A stretch of 64,000 nt of DNA from Arsenicibacter sp965247375. GTDB lineage: Bacteria > Bacteroidota > Bacteroidia > Cytophagales > Spirosomataceae. Under the pieces are notes generated by a model. That model had not been told where the DNA came from, searched no databases, and saw only the letters and a program-made list of their open reading frames with translations. The stretch lies in NCBI GenBank assembly GCA_965247375.1, contig CBDFHU010000139.1, positions 1 through 64,000 of the forward strand. Direction: 5' to 3'. Position numbers and translations under genes: made by a program. Shown here piece after piece: positions 8,809-18,202 of this stretch. The stretch's first letter is position 1. The number at the start of each line of letters is the position of its first letter.

Positions 8809-10083
8809 ATGATTAACCGAAGAGAATTTTTAAAACAATCGGGTGTCGGCGCACTCGGGCTGTCGGTGGCGCCGGGCTGGCTCCGGAAACCAGCGCCCGG
8901 TGACCGGCTGCGGATAGCCCACATCGGGCTGGGCGGTATGGGCACCAATCACCTGAAGTGGTTTGCCGGCCTGCCCGAAGTCGACGTCGTCGGTCTGTGC
9001 GATGTCGATAGTGATCACCTGGCAGCGGCGCAGAAAGTCTTACAGGGAATCCGGCCGGATGCGAAAGCCGAAACGTTCGACGATTTTCGCCGGATTCTCG
9101 ACCGTAAGGATATTGACGCCATCACCTGTGCAACGCCGGACCACTGGCACGCGCAGGTCGCGATACTGGCTTTTGAGGCCGGAAAAGATGTGTATGGCGA
9201 GAAACCCCTGTCGTACAGTGTGCGGGAAGGGCAGCAGATGCTCAAGTCGATGAAGCGGCATAACCGGATTTTTCAGTTGGGTACCCAGATTCATGCGGGT
9301 GAAAACTATCATCGGGTAGCGGAGCTGATTCAGGCCGGGGCGATTGGCAAAGTACATACGGTAAGGCTCTGGAAAACAGGTTTTCCGCCCGTGCTGGGCC
9401 CGTCAAACTATCAGGACCCGCCGGCCACCCTCAACTGGGATTACTGGCAGGGTCCGGCCCCGAAGTCGCTCTATAGTCCGGAGCGGTGCCACTTTACGTA
9501 CCGGTATTTTCTGGATTACTCAGGGGGCGTTTTTCAGGATTTCTGGAGCCACATTGCCGACATTGTCTGGTGGTCGGTGCAGCCCAAAGGACTGACGCGG
9601 GTAAGTGCCAAAGGCGAACTGCCCGAAGGCGTTGGCGATGCCCCGAAGTGGATTGACATTGAATACGATTTCGATAACCTGAAGCTGTACTGGACCAGCA
9701 TCCCACCGAATGTGCCGGGAGCAGCAAAACGGGGAATCGGGGCGTATTTTGAAGGCGATAAAGGAACGCTGATTTGTGATTACAATAGCAAAGAAATAAC
9801 CATCAACGGGGTGGCCATGCCGGATATTGCCGAAATCCCCGTGACGATTCCGCGCTCACCTGGTCATCAGCAGAATTTTGTGGATGCCGTTAAGAGCCGG
9901 AAACAACCGGAGTCGAATCTGGAATACGCCAGAGAGATGACGTTGCCGATGCATCTGGGATTGATTTCGTACCGGTTGGGTCGCCCGTTAGCATGGAATG
10001 CAAGGAAAGGGAAGTTCAGGCACGATGCGGAGGCTAATTCGTATTTGTCGCGTGAATACAGAACAGGATGGGACTGGATATGA
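8809..10083 (+). CDS. Gfo/Idh/MocA-family oxidoreductase with Tat signal
   Basis: 424 residues from the ATG at 8809. This start is chosen because it places the Tat motif RREFLK at residues 4-9, followed by a hydrophobic GVGALGLSVAP stretch; an ATG 51 nt upstream would push it inward. After the signal comes the NAD(P)-binding strand IAHIGLGGMGTNH and the family motif GEKPLSYS. The C-terminal half has the alpha/beta fold seen in Bacteroidota sugar oxidoreductases of this group. Such proteins are exported folded with bound cofactor and often act on sugars or glycosides in the periplasm. The substrate is unknown. A strong hairpin terminator follows (10089-10125). Confidence 0.9.
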   Translation: MINRREFLKQSGVGALGLSVAPGWLRKPAPGDRLRIAHIGLGGMGTNHLKWFAGLPEVDVVGLCDVDSDHLAAAQKVLQGIRPDAKAETFDDFRRILDRKDIDAITCATPDHWHAQVAILAFEAGKDVYGEKPLSYSVREGQQMLKSMKRHNRIFQLGTQIHAGENYHRVAELIQAGAIGKVHTVRLWKTGFPPVLGPSNYQDPPATLNWDYWQGPAPKSLYSPERCHFTYRYFLDYSGGVFQDFWSHIADIVWWSVQPKGLTRVSAKGELPEGVGDAPKWIDIEYDFDNLKLYWTSIPPNVPGAAKRGIGAYFEGDKGTLICDYNSKEITINGVAMPDIAEIPVTIPRSPGHQQNFVDAVKSRKQPESNLEYAREMTLPMHLGLISYRLGRPLAWNARKGKFRHDAEANSYLSREYRTGWDWI

Positions 10084-10088
10084 TCAGA

Positions 10089-10125
10089 CAGCCGGCCGGC
10101 AATTTTGCGGGCCGGCTGTTTTTTT
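10089..10125. terminator. Bidirectional terminator between convergent genes
   Basis: Stem CAGCCGGCC (10089-10097) with GGCCGGCTG (10110-10118), then seven T (10119-10125). It lies 6 nt after the oxidoreductase stop and touches the stop codon of the convergent osmC-like gene, so it can serve both. Confidence 0.85.
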
Positions 10126-10558
10126 ATGCCAGTGTTGCCTTTAAGGTAATGTCGATGCCCGGACTCAGGGCTTTCGAAATAATGCAGTTTTGTTTTGCGC
10201 CTCCGGCCAGTTCCTGAAATTTTGCCTCATCGATGCCGGGAACAGTACCGGTCAGGTTCAGTTCGACGGCCGTGACTTCCAGTTTTTCGGTGTCTAGGGT
10301 CAGTACCGCTTTCGTTTCCAGTTTTTCGGCGGTAAAGCCAGCCTGTCCGAGCGCAACGCTGACGGCCATGGTAAAGCAGCCGGCATGAGCGGCGGCCAGT
10401 AATTCTTCCGGGTTGGTGCCTGCGCTACCGTCTTCGCTTACGATCCGGGTTTTAAAGGAGAACGGGGTATTGTTCAGTACGCCGCTTGTGGCGGAAACCG
10501 TACCGTTACCTTCCTGAAAATTTCCGGCCCACGTGGCCGATGCTCTTCTTTTCAGCAT
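10124..10558 (-). CDS. OsmC/Ohr-family peroxiredoxin
   Basis: 144 residues, typical of OsmC-family proteins. The two redox-active cysteines are visible: Cys61 in EELLAAAHAGCFTMAVS and Cys125 in AKQNCIISKAL. The family reduces organic hydroperoxides in the cytoplasm using these thiols. The N-terminal ATWAGNFQEGNGTVSATSGVL is closer to the OsmC branch than to Ohr. The gene stands alone between a convergent oxidoreductase and a divergent hydrolase. Confidence 0.9.
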   Translation of the reverse strand: MLKRRASATWAGNFQEGNGTVSATSGVLNNTPFSFKTRIVSEDGSAGTNPEELLAAAHAGCFTMAVSVALGQAGFTAEKLETKAVLTLDTEKLEVTAVELNLTGTVPGIDEAKFQELAGGAKQNCIISKALSPGIDITLKATLA

Positions 10559-10675
10559 AGTGTTTTAACATGTTTGTTCTCTGTTGTCAACCGGGTTAGT
10601 AATGAATTGTTTAAAAACGGACACAGAGCGGCCTGTATGTGCGAAAAACCCGTAAATGGATCGTACCTTTCGGTC

Positions 10676-11932
10676 ATGAAGCGCGCTCGGCTGATTTCCG
10701 GAAAAGCAATACTTTTTTTTCTGCTGACTTGCCACGGGGTGGCTGCTCAGCGGACTGGCTCCCCGACATTTTCGCCCTGGAAGGCCGGGTATCTGGATAT
10801 TCATCAGATCAATACCGGGAGGGGCAACGCCACATTCTGCGTGCTGCCCGACGGTACGACCCTGCTCATTGATGCCGGGGCCATCGACCCTATCAACTGG
10901 CGGGATAACAAGCCCCGCAACAACCCCATCCGGCCTGATAACTCGCGCCAACCGGGCGAGTGGATTGCCCGTTATATACAGCGTGTCTCGCCGGTAAAGC
11001 AGAAGCCAGCCATTGATTATCTGCTCGTTACTCATTTTCATGACGATCACGTAGGTACGCCGAAGCACGCCTCCCGTGCAGCTACCGGCGGGTATAAACT
11101 AAGCGGCGTTACCGAACTGGCGGAATTTCTGCCCATCCGCCGGATACTGGACCGTGGCTGGCCCGACTATGCCTTTCCGGCAACGTTGCGGAAGGATTCG
11201 ATTGTGATCAACTATGTCCATTTTCTGGAAAACCGCAGAATACCGGCTGAGCGGTTTGCGGCGGGCCGGCTGAATCAGATTAAACTGGTACATGAGCCCG
11301 GGAAATATCAGTCACAATTCAGCATCCGGAATCTGGCCGTTAACGGCGACGTCTGGACCGGTCGCGGGGAGGAAACACGTCATCTGTTCCCTGATTTAGC
11401 TAATGTAGCAGCTAATCAGCAGCCCAACGAGAATATGTGCAGTGCGGTCTTTACGATGCGCTACGGCGACTTCGATTATTTTGCCGGGGGCGATATTCAG
11501 GGTGTTTTGCCATACGGGGCACCGGCCTGGCATGATGTCGAAACGCCGGTAGCTGCTGTGGCCAGGCCGGTCGATGTGCAGGTGCTGGACCACCACGGCT
11601 ATGCCGATTCGCAGAACGGGGCGCTGATGAAGGCCCTGCGGCCGAGGGTGTTTGTGGTGCCGGCCTGGGCGGAGTCCCATCCTGGTCCGGCCGTAGCCGA
11701 ACGCCTGTTCGATGAGTCGCTTTATCCTGGCAGGCGGGACGTATTTGTGACGCAGCTATTCCCGGAAACAAAAGCCGCCTTGGGCGATGCCGGAGCTAAA
11801 TTCAAGCCTGAAACCGGTCATATCGTGATCCGTGTACAACCTGGCGGCAAGTCCTGGCAGGTACTGGTGCTGGACGATGCCGACGAATCGATGCGGATTA
11901 AGGCCGTCTATGGGCCGTATCAGTCGCGGTAA
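10676..11932 (+). CDS. Secreted metallo-beta-lactamase-fold hydrolase (ComEC-like)
   Basis: 418 residues from the ATG at 10676, chosen because it opens a signal peptide (MKRARLISGKAILFFLL...GVAAQ). A frame extension back to 10574 lacks that feature. The core has DIHQINTGRGNATFCVLPDG, LLIDAGA and the metal-binding LLVTHFHDDHVG (HxHxDH), then FAGGDIQG and VLDHHGYADSQN. These are the motifs of the ComEC/Rec2-like branch of the metallo-beta-lactamase fold. No competence-type membrane domain is present, so it is probably a periplasmic hydrolase of unknown substrate, perhaps a phosphodiester or lactone. Confidence 0.82.
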   Translation: MKRARLISGKAILFFLLTCHGVAAQRTGSPTFSPWKAGYLDIHQINTGRGNATFCVLPDGTTLLIDAGAIDPINWRDNKPRNNPIRPDNSRQPGEWIARYIQRVSPVKQKPAIDYLLVTHFHDDHVGTPKHASRAATGGYKLSGVTELAEFLPIRRILDRGWPDYAFPATLRKDSIVINYVHFLENRRIPAERFAAGRLNQIKLVHEPGKYQSQFSIRNLAVNGDVWTGRGEETRHLFPDLANVAANQQPNENMCSAVFTMRYGDFDYFAGGDIQGVLPYGAPAWHDVETPVAAVARPVDVQVLDHHGYADSQNGALMKALRPRVFVVPAWAESHPGPAVAERLFDESLYPGRRDVFVTQLFPETKAALGDAGAKFKPETGHIVIRVQPGGKSWQVLVLDDADESMRIKAVYGPYQSR

Positions 11933-12020
11933 AGGACTGTTGTTTCGAGCCGGACCAGATGAAAATGTCCTCTTTAGCTTCAGGAGAGCCGTGTTTCTAG
12001 GCAGCGCTAGTTAATAGGTT

Positions 12021-13301
12021 CTACTTTGTGGCAAGATATAAATTCCCGTCGGCATTGACGTTGCCGGCATCACCCGGAACCGACATCCATACATCGCCAT
12101 TCAGCACAAACTTAAACGGGCTGTTAGCCGGCGCTTTGCTTTTAGGTACGAGCAGCACATAGGTATGTTTACCGGCAGGCTTCATCTGCCAGGTTTCTGC
12201 TTTAGGATTCCAGTCATTAAAGGCACCGGCCACCGAAACACTGACAACCGGAATCGGGTAGCGCGACAGAAAATCGGCCGGAATGGTATAAGTAAACATA
12301 ATGGTATCAGGGTTTTCCTTATAACCGAAAGATGCCCGGGCGGCAGGATTGATTGCCTTTTTACTGAAGGGCTGACCGGCTACCCAGGGTTGATCATTGG
12401 GCCGGATATAGCCGGAATTAAGCACAAATGACCGGATTTGCTCGTTGGACGAAAGATCAAGGTCAATAAGGGTATTAACCGCCTGAGACTTATCCGCTGT
12501 GCCAGTGAAGTAAGCTTTACAGATTTGATAGCCAATGAAATAACCTAAGTCAGAGTGTTCGCTGCTCCCGATCTTCTTGAGGCCGTAGAGCCACCCGAAA
12601 TAGCCCTGGTCAATGGAAAACATGTCCTCTTTGAATGCCTGCCAGACCGCCTGTTCGTGCTGTATACCCCATTGAATATAAGGAGCAAACCCATTCGATG
12701 CCAGCGATTTGCCATATAAGTATCCGGACAGGAACTCGGCGACACCTTCGCAGATGGTTTGAGTAAGCAACTGGTGATTGCCGGGCTTTTGCTGAAGGTG
12801 AATAAACTGATGAATGGCGGTCGGAATAGCCCATTCGGGATTGGGCTTTACCAGCGTTTCTGCACCCAGTAGCAAACTATGGGTCGCATGGTCGGGGGAG
12901 CCACCCACCATGCCCACACCGACAATAAAGTAGATGGTGCCTTCGCGGTAATCCGGAACAATTTGTTTGAGTTGGGTAAGCCGCTGCTGAATAGCGGGTA
13001 CCTGATCGGCCACGTGTTCAAGCGAATGCCGGATTTTTTGCAGATAGGTACGGTTATGGACCATGTAAAACCGCCATTTTTCCGGATTTGCCCCGCCAAG
13101 CTGAATAAACGTTTTGAGGCCTGTTGTTCCCTGATCGATGTATTCGCGCCGGATAATGGCGAGTTGTTGTTCCGGATCGCCGGTGGCCAGAACCTTGTCA
13201 AAAGCCGAATAGAAATGTGTAATATCTTCGGTATGAACAGGCGTTTGGGCAAAGGAAAATGAGGCACAGAAGAGCAATGAAACGAGTGCGATATAGTTCA
13301 T
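12021..13301 (-). CDS. Secreted DUF2268-like protein with CBM48-like C-terminus; HQxxH
   Basis: 426 residues with a signal peptide (MNYIALVSLLFCASFSFAQ). The middle part resembles DUF2268/GldB-type putative zinc peptidases: a helix with H164-Q-F-I-H168, a downstream ligand-like ICEGVAEFLSGYL, and the WLYGLKK...SDLGYFIGYQI block. The general base of the usual HExxH is Gln165 (codon CAG at 12807-12809; GAG would restore it), so protease activity is doubtful while the metal site could survive. The last 90 residues (VVSVSVAGAFNDWNPKAE...FKFVLNGDVWM) look like a glycogen-binding CBM48/E-set domain. It lies downstream of uxuA but beyond a terminator, so it is probably a separate unit. Family assignment is from recalled motifs. 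Confidence 0.65.
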   Translation of the reverse strand: MNYIALVSLLFCASFSFAQTPVHTEDITHFYSAFDKVLATGDPEQQLAIIRREYIDQGTTGLKTFIQLGGANPEKWRFYMVHNRTYLQKIRHSLEHVADQVPAIQQRLTQLKQIVPDYREGTIYFIVGVGMVGGSPDHATHSLLLGAETLVKPNPEWAIPTAIHQFIHLQQKPGNHQLLTQTICEGVAEFLSGYLYGKSLASNGFAPYIQWGIQHEQAVWQAFKEDMFSIDQGYFGWLYGLKKIGSSEHSDLGYFIGYQICKAYFTGTADKSQAVNTLIDLDLSSNEQIRSFVLNSGYIRPNDQPWVAGQPFSKKAINPAARASFGYKENPDTIMFTYTIPADFLSRYPIPVVSVSVAGAFNDWNPKAETWQMKPAGKHTYVLLVPKSKAPANSPFKFVLNGDVWMSVPGDAGNVNADGNLYLATK

Positions 13302-13364
13302 AAGAGCTTAGGATAAAATTACGTCAGTGCAGTGAATACCATATTCGCAGGTAAGCATAAAAAA

Positions 13365-13392
13365 ACCAGTTGATTTTTGCAAACCAACTGGT
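13365..13392 (-). terminator. Terminator downstream of uxuA
   Basis: Stem ACCAGTTG (13365-13372) with CAACTGGT (13385-13392). On the minus strand it is followed directly by a T-rich run. It lies 29 nt past the uxuA stop and closes the pentose/uronate gene set. Confidence 0.7.
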
Positions 13393-13421
13393 ATGGTAAC
13401 GTGCACGCAACGGCACAATAG

Positions 13422-14609
13422 TTATAAGCTCCGTTCGATGCCCAGCTCCAGGCCCCGAAGTTCGGCCAGGCCCCGGAGGCGGCCGATAGCAGTATAGCCC
13501 GGATTGGTTTTCTTCGACGGATTGAGATCATCAAGCATGCGGTGACCGTGATCGGGGCGGAAAGGCAGGCGATAATCTTCGCGGCCTTCGGCCTGGCGGC
13601 GGCGCTGTTCGAGCACAAGGGCTTTCATGACACCGTACATATCCACATCGCCGTCGAGGTGATCAGCTTCGTGGAAATTCCCCTGTTCGTCGCGTTTAGT
13701 CGCCCGCAGGTGAACAAAATTGATGCGGTTGCCGAGCCGTTCGACCATACCTGTCAGATCGTTATCGGCACGGACACCGTAGCTGCCGGTACAGAAACAC
13801 AGACCGTTATGTTTGCTGTCAACGGCGTCGAGCAGTTGCCGGGCATCGGCTTCGGTGCTGACTACGCGTGGTAAACCAAGAATCGGATACGGCGGGTCAT
13901 CCGGGTGAATGGCCAGCAGAATGCCCGCTTGTTCGGCAACGGGGGTAATTTCGCGTAGGAAACTATACAGGTTCTGCCGCAGTTCGGCGTCGCCTACATG
14001 GTCGTAGGTACGTAACACCTCGGCAAAGGATTCAACGGTAAAGCTCTCTTCGCTGCCCGGCAAACCGGCGATAATGTTCCGCGTTAACCGGCGGACATCG
14101 TCGTCTATGGCCTGATCGAGCCAGGCTTTGGCTTCGGATAACTGGGCCGCCGAATAGTGCGCGTCTGCCCCCGGACGTTTGAGAATAAACACCTCAAAAG
14201 CACAGAACTCCGCCATGTCGAAGCGGAGCGCCGTCGAGCCGTCCGGCAATTGATAGTCCAGATCGGTCCGGGTCCAGTCGAGGACCGGCATGAAGTTATA
14301 GCAAACCGTATCAATACCGCATTGGGCCAGATTGACCAGCGATTCCTGATAGTTCTGAATATACTGCTTGTAGTTGCCGGTCGCCTTTTTGATGTCTTCG
14401 TGCACCGGTACGCTTTCCACGACCGACCATGTCAATCCGACGGCTTCAATTTCGGCCTTGCGCTTACGGATTTCTTCGACCGTCCAGACCTGACCGTTCG
14501 GAATATGATGCAGGGCAGAAACGATACCTGTGGCACCGGCCTGCCGTACGTCCCAAAGACTTACGGGGTCTTTCGGGCCGTACCACCGCCATGTTTGTTC
14601 AAGAGGCAT
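13422..14609 (-). CDS. uxuA: Mannonate dehydratase
   Basis: 395 residues, the normal UxuA length. The opening MEQTWRWYGPKDPVSL-like segment (here MPLEQTWRWYGPKDPVSL) and the following DVRQAGATGIVSALHHIPNG are diagnostic. Further family blocks are GLTWSVVESVPVHEDIK, CYNFMPVLDWTRTDL, AIHPDDPPYPILGLPR, CTGSYGVRADN, HLRAT and PFRPDHGHRML. The enzyme removes water from D-mannonate to give 2-keto-3-deoxy-D-gluconate, a central intermediate in uronate breakdown. It is the last gene of the minus-strand sugar cluster, 127 nt after kduD. Uronate isomerase and mannonate oxidoreductase are not in the window and must lie elsewhere if the glucuronate route is complete. Confidence 0.96.
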   Translation of the reverse strand: MPLEQTWRWYGPKDPVSLWDVRQAGATGIVSALHHIPNGQVWTVEEIRKRKAEIEAVGLTWSVVESVPVHEDIKKATGNYKQYIQNYQESLVNLAQCGIDTVCYNFMPVLDWTRTDLDYQLPDGSTALRFDMAEFCAFEVFILKRPGADAHYSAAQLSEAKAWLDQAIDDDVRRLTRNIIAGLPGSEESFTVESFAEVLRTYDHVGDAELRQNLYSFLREITPVAEQAGILLAIHPDDPPYPILGLPRVVSTEADARQLLDAVDSKHNGLCFCTGSYGVRADNDLTGMVERLGNRINFVHLRATKRDEQGNFHEADHLDGDVDMYGVMKALVLEQRRRQAEGREDYRLPFRPDHGHRMLDDLNPSKKTNPGYTAIGRLRGLAELRGLELGIERSL

Positions 14610-14736
14610 TGCTAAGAGGTTGTAATGTTAATGGCACTGTTTTCGAATAAAAGCCGCCGGAGCGCTGTTTTACCCATAACATCAGCATGTTTTTGCAAAC
14701 TAACCTTTCAGGGTACCAAAACGGTACAACAGTTGC

Positions 14737-15498
14737 TTAACGACCCATCCAGCCGCCGTCGACGGTCAGAACCGTGCCGTGTACGTAGCTGGAGGCATCG
14801 GAGGCCAGAAAAACGGCCGGGCCTTTAAAGTCTTCCGGTTCGCCCCATCGGCCTGCGGGAATCCGGCTCAGAATCGACTGACTGCGTTCCGGATCGTTGC
14901 GGAGGGCTTCGGTATTGTCGGTTGAGATGTAGCCCGGCGCAATGGCATTGACATTGACCCCCTTACCACCCCATTCGTTGGCAAACGCTTTAACCAGACT
15001 GCCGACAGCGCCTTTGCTGGCAGCATAGCCCGGCACGTTGATGCCGCCCTGGAACGTCAGCAGCGAAGCCGTAAAAATGACTTTACCGCTGCCACGGGCA
15101 ATCATGTCGCGGCCGATCTCACGGGTCAGAATAAACTGCGCCGTCTGGTTGATGGCAATGACTTCATCCCAGTATTCGTCCGGGTGTTCGGCGGCGGGTT
15201 TGCGCAGGATCGTACCGGCGTTATTGATCAGGATATCAATCACCGGATGGTCGGCCTTTACCTGACTGATAAATGCATTTAGCGAAGCGCGGTCACCGAA
15301 ATTAGCCTGGTAGGCGTAGAACTTACGGCCGAGGGCTTCTACGCTTTTCGAAACAGCGCTGCCTTCCAGCTCGAGGTTGGCCGATACGCCGATGATGTCG
15401 GCTCCGGCTTCTGCGAGCGCTTCGGCCATGGCTTTGCCAATCCCGCGCTTGCAGCCGGTTACTAAGGCAACTTTGCCTTCTAACGAAATAGAGATCAT
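14737..15498 (-). CDS. kduD: 2-dehydro-3-deoxy-D-gluconate 5-dehydrogenase (SDR)
   Basis: 253 residues of the classical short-chain dehydrogenase family: cofactor motif TGCKRGIG at 14-21, NNAG at 92-95, and catalytic Ser145, Tyr158 and Lys162 (YAASK). Features such as GVSANLE after the second strand and VHGTVLTVDGGWMGR at the end match KduD. It interconverts 3-deoxy-D-glycero-2,5-hexodiulosonate and 2-keto-3-deoxygluconate in the breakdown of unsaturated uronates from pectin. kduI lies 70 nt upstream, which supports the specific call over a generic SDR. A terminator-like hairpin separates the two, so kduD may also have its own start. Confidence 0.92.
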   Translation of the reverse strand: MISISLEGKVALVTGCKRGIGKAMAEALAEAGADIIGVSANLELEGSAVSKSVEALGRKFYAYQANFGDRASLNAFISQVKADHPVIDILINNAGTILRKPAAEHPDEYWDEVIAINQTAQFILTREIGRDMIARGSGKVIFTASLLTFQGGINVPGYAASKGAVGSLVKAFANEWGGKGVNVNAIAPGYISTDNTEALRNDPERSQSILSRIPAGRWGEPEDFKGPAVFLASDASSYVHGTVLTVDGGWMGR

Positions 15499-15540
15499 GA
15501 TTTTTGGAATCCGGAATGGCTTCCGGCATATATAAAAAAG

Positions 15541-15561
15541 CCCCGGAATGACATTCCGGGG
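15541..15561 (-). terminator. Hairpin terminator between kduI and kduD
   Basis: Stem CCCCGGAA (15541-15548) with TTCCGGGG (15554-15561), followed on the minus strand by a run of six T. It lies 7 nt after the kduI stop. It would partly separate the upstream ara-kduI genes from kduD-uxuA. Confidence 0.75.
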
Positions 15562-15568
15562 TACCAGA

Positions 15569-16402
15569 TTATTTCAGTTCTGTAATGGCACAGAAGTCCA
15601 TGTCGCCGTAGTCGAGGTTTTCGCCGGCCATACCCCAGATAAAGGTATAGTTCGACGTGCCCGCGCCTGAGTGGATCGACCAGTTCGGCGAAATAACGGC
15701 CTGTTCGTTCTGCATCCAGATGTGCCGTGTCTCCTGCGGTTGGCCCATAAAGTGGCACACCGCCTGTCCCTGAGGAATTTCGAAGTAAAAATAAACTTCC
15801 ATCCGCCGGTCATGGACGTGTGCAGGCATGGTATTCCAGACACTACCCGCCTTCAGTTCTGTCATACCCATCTGTAGCTGGCAGGTCGGTAAAACGCTGT
15901 TGACCAGTAGTTTGTTGATAATACGGTGGTTGGCTGTTTCCATACTGCCCAGCTCAACGCGGTCGGCATCGTCGCGCGAGACCTTGCGGGTTGGGTAGGT
16001 GGTATGCGCCGGCGTGGAGTTGAGGTAAAATTTAGCCGGTGCATTGCTGTCGGCCGAGGCAAAAATAACCTCTTCCGTACCGCGCCCGATATAGAGGGCT
16101 TCTTTGTAGCCCAGTTCGTAGGTTTCGCCGCCGGCCGTTACCGTACCGGCACCGCCTACGTTGATGATGCCCAGCTCACGACGCTCCAGAAAGTAGGCAG
16201 CCTTGAGGTTTTCGGGCGCTTCGAGTCTGACCGGACCGGCAACCGGCAGGGCACCGCCGGTCATGTAGCGATCAAAAAACGAAAGAACCCACGAGCACTG
16301 ATCTGCTGCAAATAGGTTCTCAATCAGAAAATTCTTACGGAGCGTTTCCGTATCCATTTGCTTTACTTCGTTCGGCGAAGAAGCATAACGGCTTTCAAAC
16401 AT
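15569..16402 (-). CDS. kduI: 5-dehydro-4-deoxy-D-glucuronate isomerase
   Basis: 277 residues from the ATG at 16402 (MFESRYASSPNEVKQMD), the usual KduI length and opening; an upstream in-frame ATG at 16465 would add a tail unlike the family. Family blocks are LRKNFLIENLF, ELGIINVGGAGTV, YIGRGTEEV, KFYLNSTPAH, MPAHVHDRRMEVYFYF and IHSGAGTSNYTFIWGM. The cupin His residues in HVHDRRME and the Glu form the metal site. It isomerises 4-deoxy-L-threo-5-hexosulose uronate, the product of unsaturated oligogalacturonide cleavage, ahead of KduD. The overlap with the symporter's 3' region is removed by this start. Confidence 0.95.
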   Translation of the reverse strand: MFESRYASSPNEVKQMDTETLRKNFLIENLFAADQCSWVLSFFDRYMTGGALPVAGPVRLEAPENLKAAYFLERRELGIINVGGAGTVTAGGETYELGYKEALYIGRGTEEVIFASADSNAPAKFYLNSTPAHTTYPTRKVSRDDADRVELGSMETANHRIINKLLVNSVLPTCQLQMGMTELKAGSVWNTMPAHVHDRRMEVYFYFEIPQGQAVCHFMGQPQETRHIWMQNEQAVISPNWSIHSGAGTSNYTFIWGMAGENLDYGDMDFCAITELK

Positions 16403-16458
16403 AGTAAACGTAGTTTGTAGCGGCGGGCTCCCCGGAAGGAGAGGCCCGCCACCCGTTC

Positions 16459-18114
16459 TTACCAAAATATTGTATAAATCAGGACAATAGCGGCAATAAT
16501 GGCAAACGCACCGGCTTTGAAACCCGGCGTTGTCCGGAACGATGATGCCGGAACATCAAACGCTTTCGGACTGTCTTTTCCTTTCGATGTCAGCAGGCTG
16601 ATGGCGATGTGCACCAACGTACAGATCCAGAACACCACACCCATGCGGTTCAGGAACGGCATATCGGGGGCATAGTATTTGAATAGGGTCGAAAGCGGAA
16701 TACTCAACAGGGCCGCCACCAGTGCACCGTTGGCGGTGGCTTTCTTCCAGAAGAAACCCAGCACAAAGATGGAAAGGATTCCCGGAGAAATAAAGCCTGT
16801 ATACTCCTGAATGTACTCAAAACCTTGTCCGAAGTTTGCCAGAAACGGACTAATTGCCAGGGCAATAATGAATGACACCACAATGGCCACGCGTCCTAAC
16901 CAAACGGTCTGTTTCTCGTCCAGATTCGGGTTAATGAACTTTTTGTGGATGTCTAACATATAAATAGTCGAAATACTGTTGGCTTTACCCGCCAGTGACG
17001 CAACAATTGCAGCAGTTAATGCCGCAAAGGCCATTCCTTTGAGACCAACCGGCAAAATATTCAGCAAAACAGGGTAGGCATTATCCGGTTTGATGATCCC
17101 GTTTTCGGTAATGCCATTGACAATGGCCTGATCGGCCTGCTCCTGGAAGAGGACATACGCGGCCAGACCCGGCAGCACCACGATGAACGGCATCAGCACT
17201 TTCAGGAAACCGGCAAACAGGACCCCGTTCCGTGCCGTTGTCAGATCAGCACCGAGTGCCCGCTGGGTCATATACTGGTTACAGCCGAAGTAGTTGAAGT
17301 TTACAATCCACTGACCACCAATGATAAACATCATCATGCCCGGCAGCTGCTTGTAAGCATCAATGGTGCCCCCCTTACCGTCGTAGACCTGATACTGTCC
17401 TTTTTCGAACATCATGTGCAGGTGATCATCGGCTTTCTGACGGATCAGGCTCAGGCCTTCGAACACACCCGCACCCGTTCCGACTTTAGTCGACAGCAGC
17501 TCCAAGGCTAAATAGGTCGTGGCCAGACCGCCAACTACCAGACAAACCACCTGGATAACGTCGGTATAACCAATTACCTTCATCCCGCCCAGGGTAATGA
17601 TGACAGCAAAAACGGTCAGGAAAATGGCGCAGGGCATGAAACCGAAACCGGTCATTTTTTCCAGACTCAGCGCGCCCAGATAGATGATAGACGTCAGGTT
17701 GACCAGAATGTACAGGAACAGCCAGAAAACGGCCATGATGGTCGCCAGCCGGCCGTCGTACCGCATTTCGAGGAACTGCGGCATGGTGTAGATTTTGTTC
17801 TTGATGTACATCGGCAGGAAATACACCGCGATGATAATCAGTGAGAAACCACCGACCAGCTCATAAACAGAAATGGCCAGACCCAGCTGAAAGGCCTGAC
17901 CGCTCATGCCGATAAACTGTTCGGCCGAAATATTAGAGGCGATGATCGACGCACCAATGGCCCACCACGTTAGGGAGCCTTCGGCCAGAAAAAAGTCTTT
18001 TGAATCGGTGTTCTGGCTGCCTTTGTTCTTGTAGACCCAGTAGCCATACGAAGCTACAATAACAAAGTAGATCAAAAAGATAATGTAATCGAGCGTTTCT
18101 AAGCCAAGCTGCAT
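16459..18114 (-). CDS. Sodium/sugar symporter, SSS family (vSGLT-like)
   Basis: 551 residues with about 14 hydrophobic segments. The N-terminus (LETLDYIIFLIYFVIVASYGYWVYKN) and the blocks DFFLAEGSLTWWAIGASIIASNISAEQFIG, QYMTQRALGA and GKANSISTIYMLDIHKK are typical of Bacteroidota SGLT-type transporters that import sugars with sodium. It sits between araD and kduI, so it probably imports L-arabinose, galacturonate or a related pectin sugar; the sequence alone cannot say which. It starts 89 nt after the araD stop on the same strand. Confidence 0.9.
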   Translation of the reverse strand: MQLGLETLDYIIFLIYFVIVASYGYWVYKNKGSQNTDSKDFFLAEGSLTWWAIGASIIASNISAEQFIGMSGQAFQLGLAISVYELVGGFSLIIIAVYFLPMYIKNKIYTMPQFLEMRYDGRLATIMAVFWLFLYILVNLTSIIYLGALSLEKMTGFGFMPCAIFLTVFAVIITLGGMKVIGYTDVIQVVCLVVGGLATTYLALELLSTKVGTGAGVFEGLSLIRQKADDHLHMMFEKGQYQVYDGKGGTIDAYKQLPGMMMFIIGGQWIVNFNYFGCNQYMTQRALGADLTTARNGVLFAGFLKVLMPFIVVLPGLAAYVLFQEQADQAIVNGITENGIIKPDNAYPVLLNILPVGLKGMAFAALTAAIVASLAGKANSISTIYMLDIHKKFINPNLDEKQTVWLGRVAIVVSFIIALAISPFLANFGQGFEYIQEYTGFISPGILSIFVLGFFWKKATANGALVAALLSIPLSTLFKYYAPDMPFLNRMGVVFWICTLVHIAISLLTSKGKDSPKAFDVPASSFRTTPGFKAGAFAIIAAIVLIYTIFW

Positions 18115-18202
18115 GGGTTGAGGTTTAGGGTTTAAAGCTACACAGGCACATAAATAGCAGCAGCCGGTTTTCTACTGTACCAATGTGCCTGTGCCGCAAA
18201 AA

